Shown: positions 61,100-64,000 of the stretch, one piece after another | Numbering within the stretch: position 1 is the first letter of the stretch | Layout: every line of letters begins with the position of its first letter | NCBI GenBank assembly: GCA_013365365.1 | Contig: JABVXU010000122.1 | Coordinates: forward strand, 1 to 64,000 | Direction: 5' to 3' | From: Cruorifilaria tuberocauda | Taxonomy: Eukaryota; Nematoda; Chromadorea; Rhabditida; Onchocercidae | Length of the DNA: 64,000 nt | The notes under the pieces: generated by a model | Told to the model about the DNA's origin: nothing | Databases searched by the model: none | What the model saw: the letters and a program-made list of their open reading frames with translations, nothing else | Program-made: the position numbers and the translations under genes

Positions 61100-63676
61100 A
61101 TGGCTAAGTGGGGCGAGGGCGATCCACGATGGATTGTAGAGGAACGTCCGGATGCTGTTAATGTCAACAACTGGCATTGGTAACATACTGTATTGTGTTC
61201 ATTTTTTATTTTCCAAAATTAATATGCCACATCTAAAATGTAAAACACCACCTTTTCTATCAGTCAGAGAGAATGAGTTTCTAGCAGAAAGAAATTGTTC
61301 ACTGGCGTGTTTCCAATGTTTGTTTGTATATTAAGGGACAATAATATCTTGTTGACGATGTCAGAATAAAGATGCTCATAAAACACAAGTTTGAAAATTT
61401 AGTGTATTATAGGACAGAGAAGAATGCAACGCCTTGGTCGAAACAACGCCTAAAAGAATTGCTAGAAGGACAGAAGTATGAAAATGCCTCGACTGTTGTC
61501 ATATTTAAAGAACTCAGAAAATTAGACGGTGAGGCGACAGCAAACAACCGGAAAGCTAAATTAATTTTCCTGTTCGAGTGGCTCATTGAATTAACTTTTG
61601 AAGGTCTTTTTTTGCTGTTGAAGTATCCGCGAATAATTAAGATTCCCGAAAATTTCTCTTAATTCGTGATTATTATTTTTGTTTGTACTTTCGATTCTGA
61701 TGTTGCCAGTAGTTTTGCAGTAAAAATTGCTGGTTCCGATATCGATTACGAAGGGCATATTGAAATACCGAATTTGAGCGATGAAAATGAAGCTGATGAA
61801 GTGGATGTATATTGCCATATCTTTTTCTATTCATTATTTTATTATTTATATCTCTTTTTAGTATCGTTTATTTCATAAATCATGTTTTATTCCACAAGAC
61901 ATTATCATTTGTGACATTATAGTTCTTTTTTTAAGAAAGTTGTAAATGAGAATCAGTGTTTTCTTCAAAATAATTTTTAGATAACTCCATCGATTACTAC
62001 CACTGGACCTCACGAAGATCGAATAAGACATCTTCTGAACAATGAGGTGGCTTCATTTGTACGCAAACAGTTAGCTGTTTATATTCGAGAATTGAAAGAA
62101 GAATTCAGCAAAGGCTTGATATTACCAACTGATCGCGCAAAACCACAAGTGGTTTTGAAGGGAAAAACTACTATTGGAAAAGAACATGTTGACAAGAAGG
62201 CATTCCAGAATCATGTGGTGCATTTTTTTATTTAAATCTTACAAAAATTTTCCCTGCCTACTCTTCATCAACCGTTTAGAACATATTTAAAACATAACTG
62301 TTATGTTTAGCCAGATTAATATAGAATTTTTTTGCACTTTGAATTCCCTTTCTCAGTGTTAGTGTTTCTTTCAGGTAACTAGTGCTGATAGCGATATTAC
62401 GAAATCTGCACGTAAGTTTTCGGTTTAAAATTTCTGGTTTTTTCGGATTTATTGTATTAAAATTTATAAATTATGAACACAGCCTTAATAGGTTCTCAGT
62501 TATCTTACCAGGATTTCATGTTATTAATGAAATGAATTGTTTTAGCGGCCAACATCGACGTTAAAAATTTATCATTTACGGAATCGTTCAAAGTTCAGCC
62601 GGATCAGTTATGGGAAGTACTTACAGAAATTGAGGTCCATTTTTCATGTTTATTTTAATTCATTGCTTTTTTTCATAGATATTATCCTTAAAAATTTCAT
62701 CTGTTACAGATGATAAAGAAATGGTCGAACAATGACGCAAAGTTTGATCTCAAACCTCAAGGCGCTTTTGCATTATTTGGTGGCATGGTTACGGGTGAAT
62801 TCGTTAAAATTGTAGGCTCTCATAAATTTTTGCTTGTTTTTTGAGAAAAGTGTTCCAATCGGATTTGGATTCAGAGAATTTAACAATGTCTGACTTTATT
62901 CAATTACTATCTTCGCTTTCTATCATTTATATCTTGCTTCAATATTTTTTAGATTAATTTTGGTTATTTACTAGCCTGCTGTATTGCTGGAACTTAATCT
63001 TCATATAACAATTCTTATAGTCAATATATGATGTTTTTATTATTTAAGCAACGAATATCTGAGTCAAATAGTTCTTCAGGAACCATGTAAGGAACTTGTA
63101 ATGAAATGGCGCTTAAAAACTTATCCGTCGGGATGTTTCGCAAGTGTCACCTTCAGATTGAAAGATGAGGTTTGTGCATTTTACGAAATATTTCTAAGGA
63201 ATTCAGGAATAATATATATTGCAACTTTATCTACTATTTTCTATAAGTTTAAGATATTTTAACATCTGGTTTTTCAGGGAAGTTTAGTCACTTTTCTATG
63301 AACACAAGGGCGGTTTCGTTTTGGGATGTTTGAATCGGCTCAATATTTTCACTTTTAAAAATAAATTATTATTATTTCTCATTTATTTAGCACAAGGAAA
63401 ATTTTCTCAAGTTGTTCAAAAATTGAAGTCGTAGAATACAGTGTATTGCGTTAATTTTGAGTTTGAGACAAGTTACAAGGACTTTTCTGGTTCATGTTAA
63501 TTTATTTATTAATATATATCTATATTATGTTAAGTTTTCAGAGAGATAGTACAACACTGGAAGTGGATGTAACGGGCATCCCATCGACGGAATATGATAC
63601 TACTGAGAATGGTCTACATCGTTTTTATATACAGAACATTATGAGGACATTTGGATTTGGAGTGCACATCTTCTGA
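61100..63676 (+). CDS. ahsa-1: Activator of HSP90 ATPase (AHA1/AHSA1)
   Basis: Exons: 61100-61179, 61413-61603, 61721-61806, 61981-62217 (or 62214), 62375-62411, 62546-62634, 62710-62811, 63080-63169 and 63542-63676, giving about 348 aa (human 338). The N-terminal Aha1_N domain starts MAKWGEGDPRWIVEERPDA, with NNWHW, then NNRKAKLIFLFEW, DYEGHIEIPNLSDENEADEV, and FVRKQLAVYIRELKEEFSKG. A short polar linker follows (SADSDITKSAPAN). The C-terminal AHSA1/START-like domain reads SFTESFKVQPDQLWEVLTEI, GMVTGEFVKI, LVMKWRLKTYPSGCFASVTL, and ends RTFGFGVHIF. Family role: binds the HSP90 middle and N-terminal domains and stimulates ATP hydrolysis. A polyadenylation-like aataaa occurs near 63986. Confidence 0.95.
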
Positions 63677-64000
63677 AGTTTGGCTTTTGGAGTTATATGA
63701 TTGAAAACTTTTGTCTTTGATGTTCTGATATGTAATTTATTTAAGAAAGTTTCTAGCAGTGTGAGATAGTAAGGAACTTTTTAAGCAGCTTTCCCCTAAA
63801 ATATTAATAGCTTTCTCAAATTCTGAAATCTCAAAATTTTTAAAATCCGGACGAATTCATTCGCACAAAAAATAAAAAGATGAATCAGTGAGTATTGCGA
63901 AATGAAATCAATTCTTTCTGGATATATTAATCTTCAATAGCATTATTACACGTATGAAAAACATTACACTGAAACGAGTGAAAAATAAAAGTTTTCGAAA
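63677..64000 (+). other. AHA1 3' flank
   Basis: AT-rich sequence after the AHA1 stop codon, presumably the 3' UTR. Nothing else is recognised before the window ends. Confidence 0.4.

Overview
The window is AT-rich nuclear DNA from a nematode. The genes have many short exons (about 50-260 nt), GT-AG introns with TTTTCAG-type acceptors, and predicted proteins that resemble Caenorhabditis orthologues closely. A cuticle collagen and a BEL/Pao retrotransposon relic fit this. The composition and gene style suggest a clade III (Spirurina, possibly filarial) worm, but the species is inference. Exons were joined by eye from splice sites, reading phase and remembered family motifs. No alignment, search or transcript was available.

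Layout. 1-6768: no intact gene, but a decayed BEL/Pao element (about 2861-4260) and a long fold-back inverted repeat (about 5305-5690). 6769-8388: a small four-exon gene for a secreted Cys-loop receptor ligand-binding domain without membrane segments. 8600-11062: a broken terminal C-PCP-TE piece of a nonribosomal peptide synthetase. 11443-14038 (minus): IST1, an ESCRT-III-associated protein. It is divergent from DHX8/MOG-5 (14850-22013, plus), a 1197-aa spliceosomal DEAH helicase with 21 exons. 22014-25174: gene-poor. 25175-26864: family 31 glycosyltransferase, with the first exon not found. 26865-31728: gene-poor, with a (GT)60 microsatellite. 31729-34890: calcineurin B. 36450-39007: non-canonical poly(A)/uridylyl transferase. 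41443-44469: cuticle collagen. 46836-48211: two-pass membrane protein of unknown role. 48598-51161: two-PDZ protein. 53404-60292: PARP-1 (24 exons, 873 aa, no BRCT). 61100-63676: AHA1, the HSP90 ATPase activator.

Most genes are independent housekeeping genes (splicing, membrane remodelling, calcium signalling, RNA tailing, DNA-damage ADP-ribosylation, chaperone activation). The least ordinary items are the receptor-like secreted domain, the peptide-synthetase relic with a surviving intron, and a duplicated intron segment in the nucleotidyltransferase gene. I saw no tRNA or rRNA gene, CRISPR array or bacterial insert.
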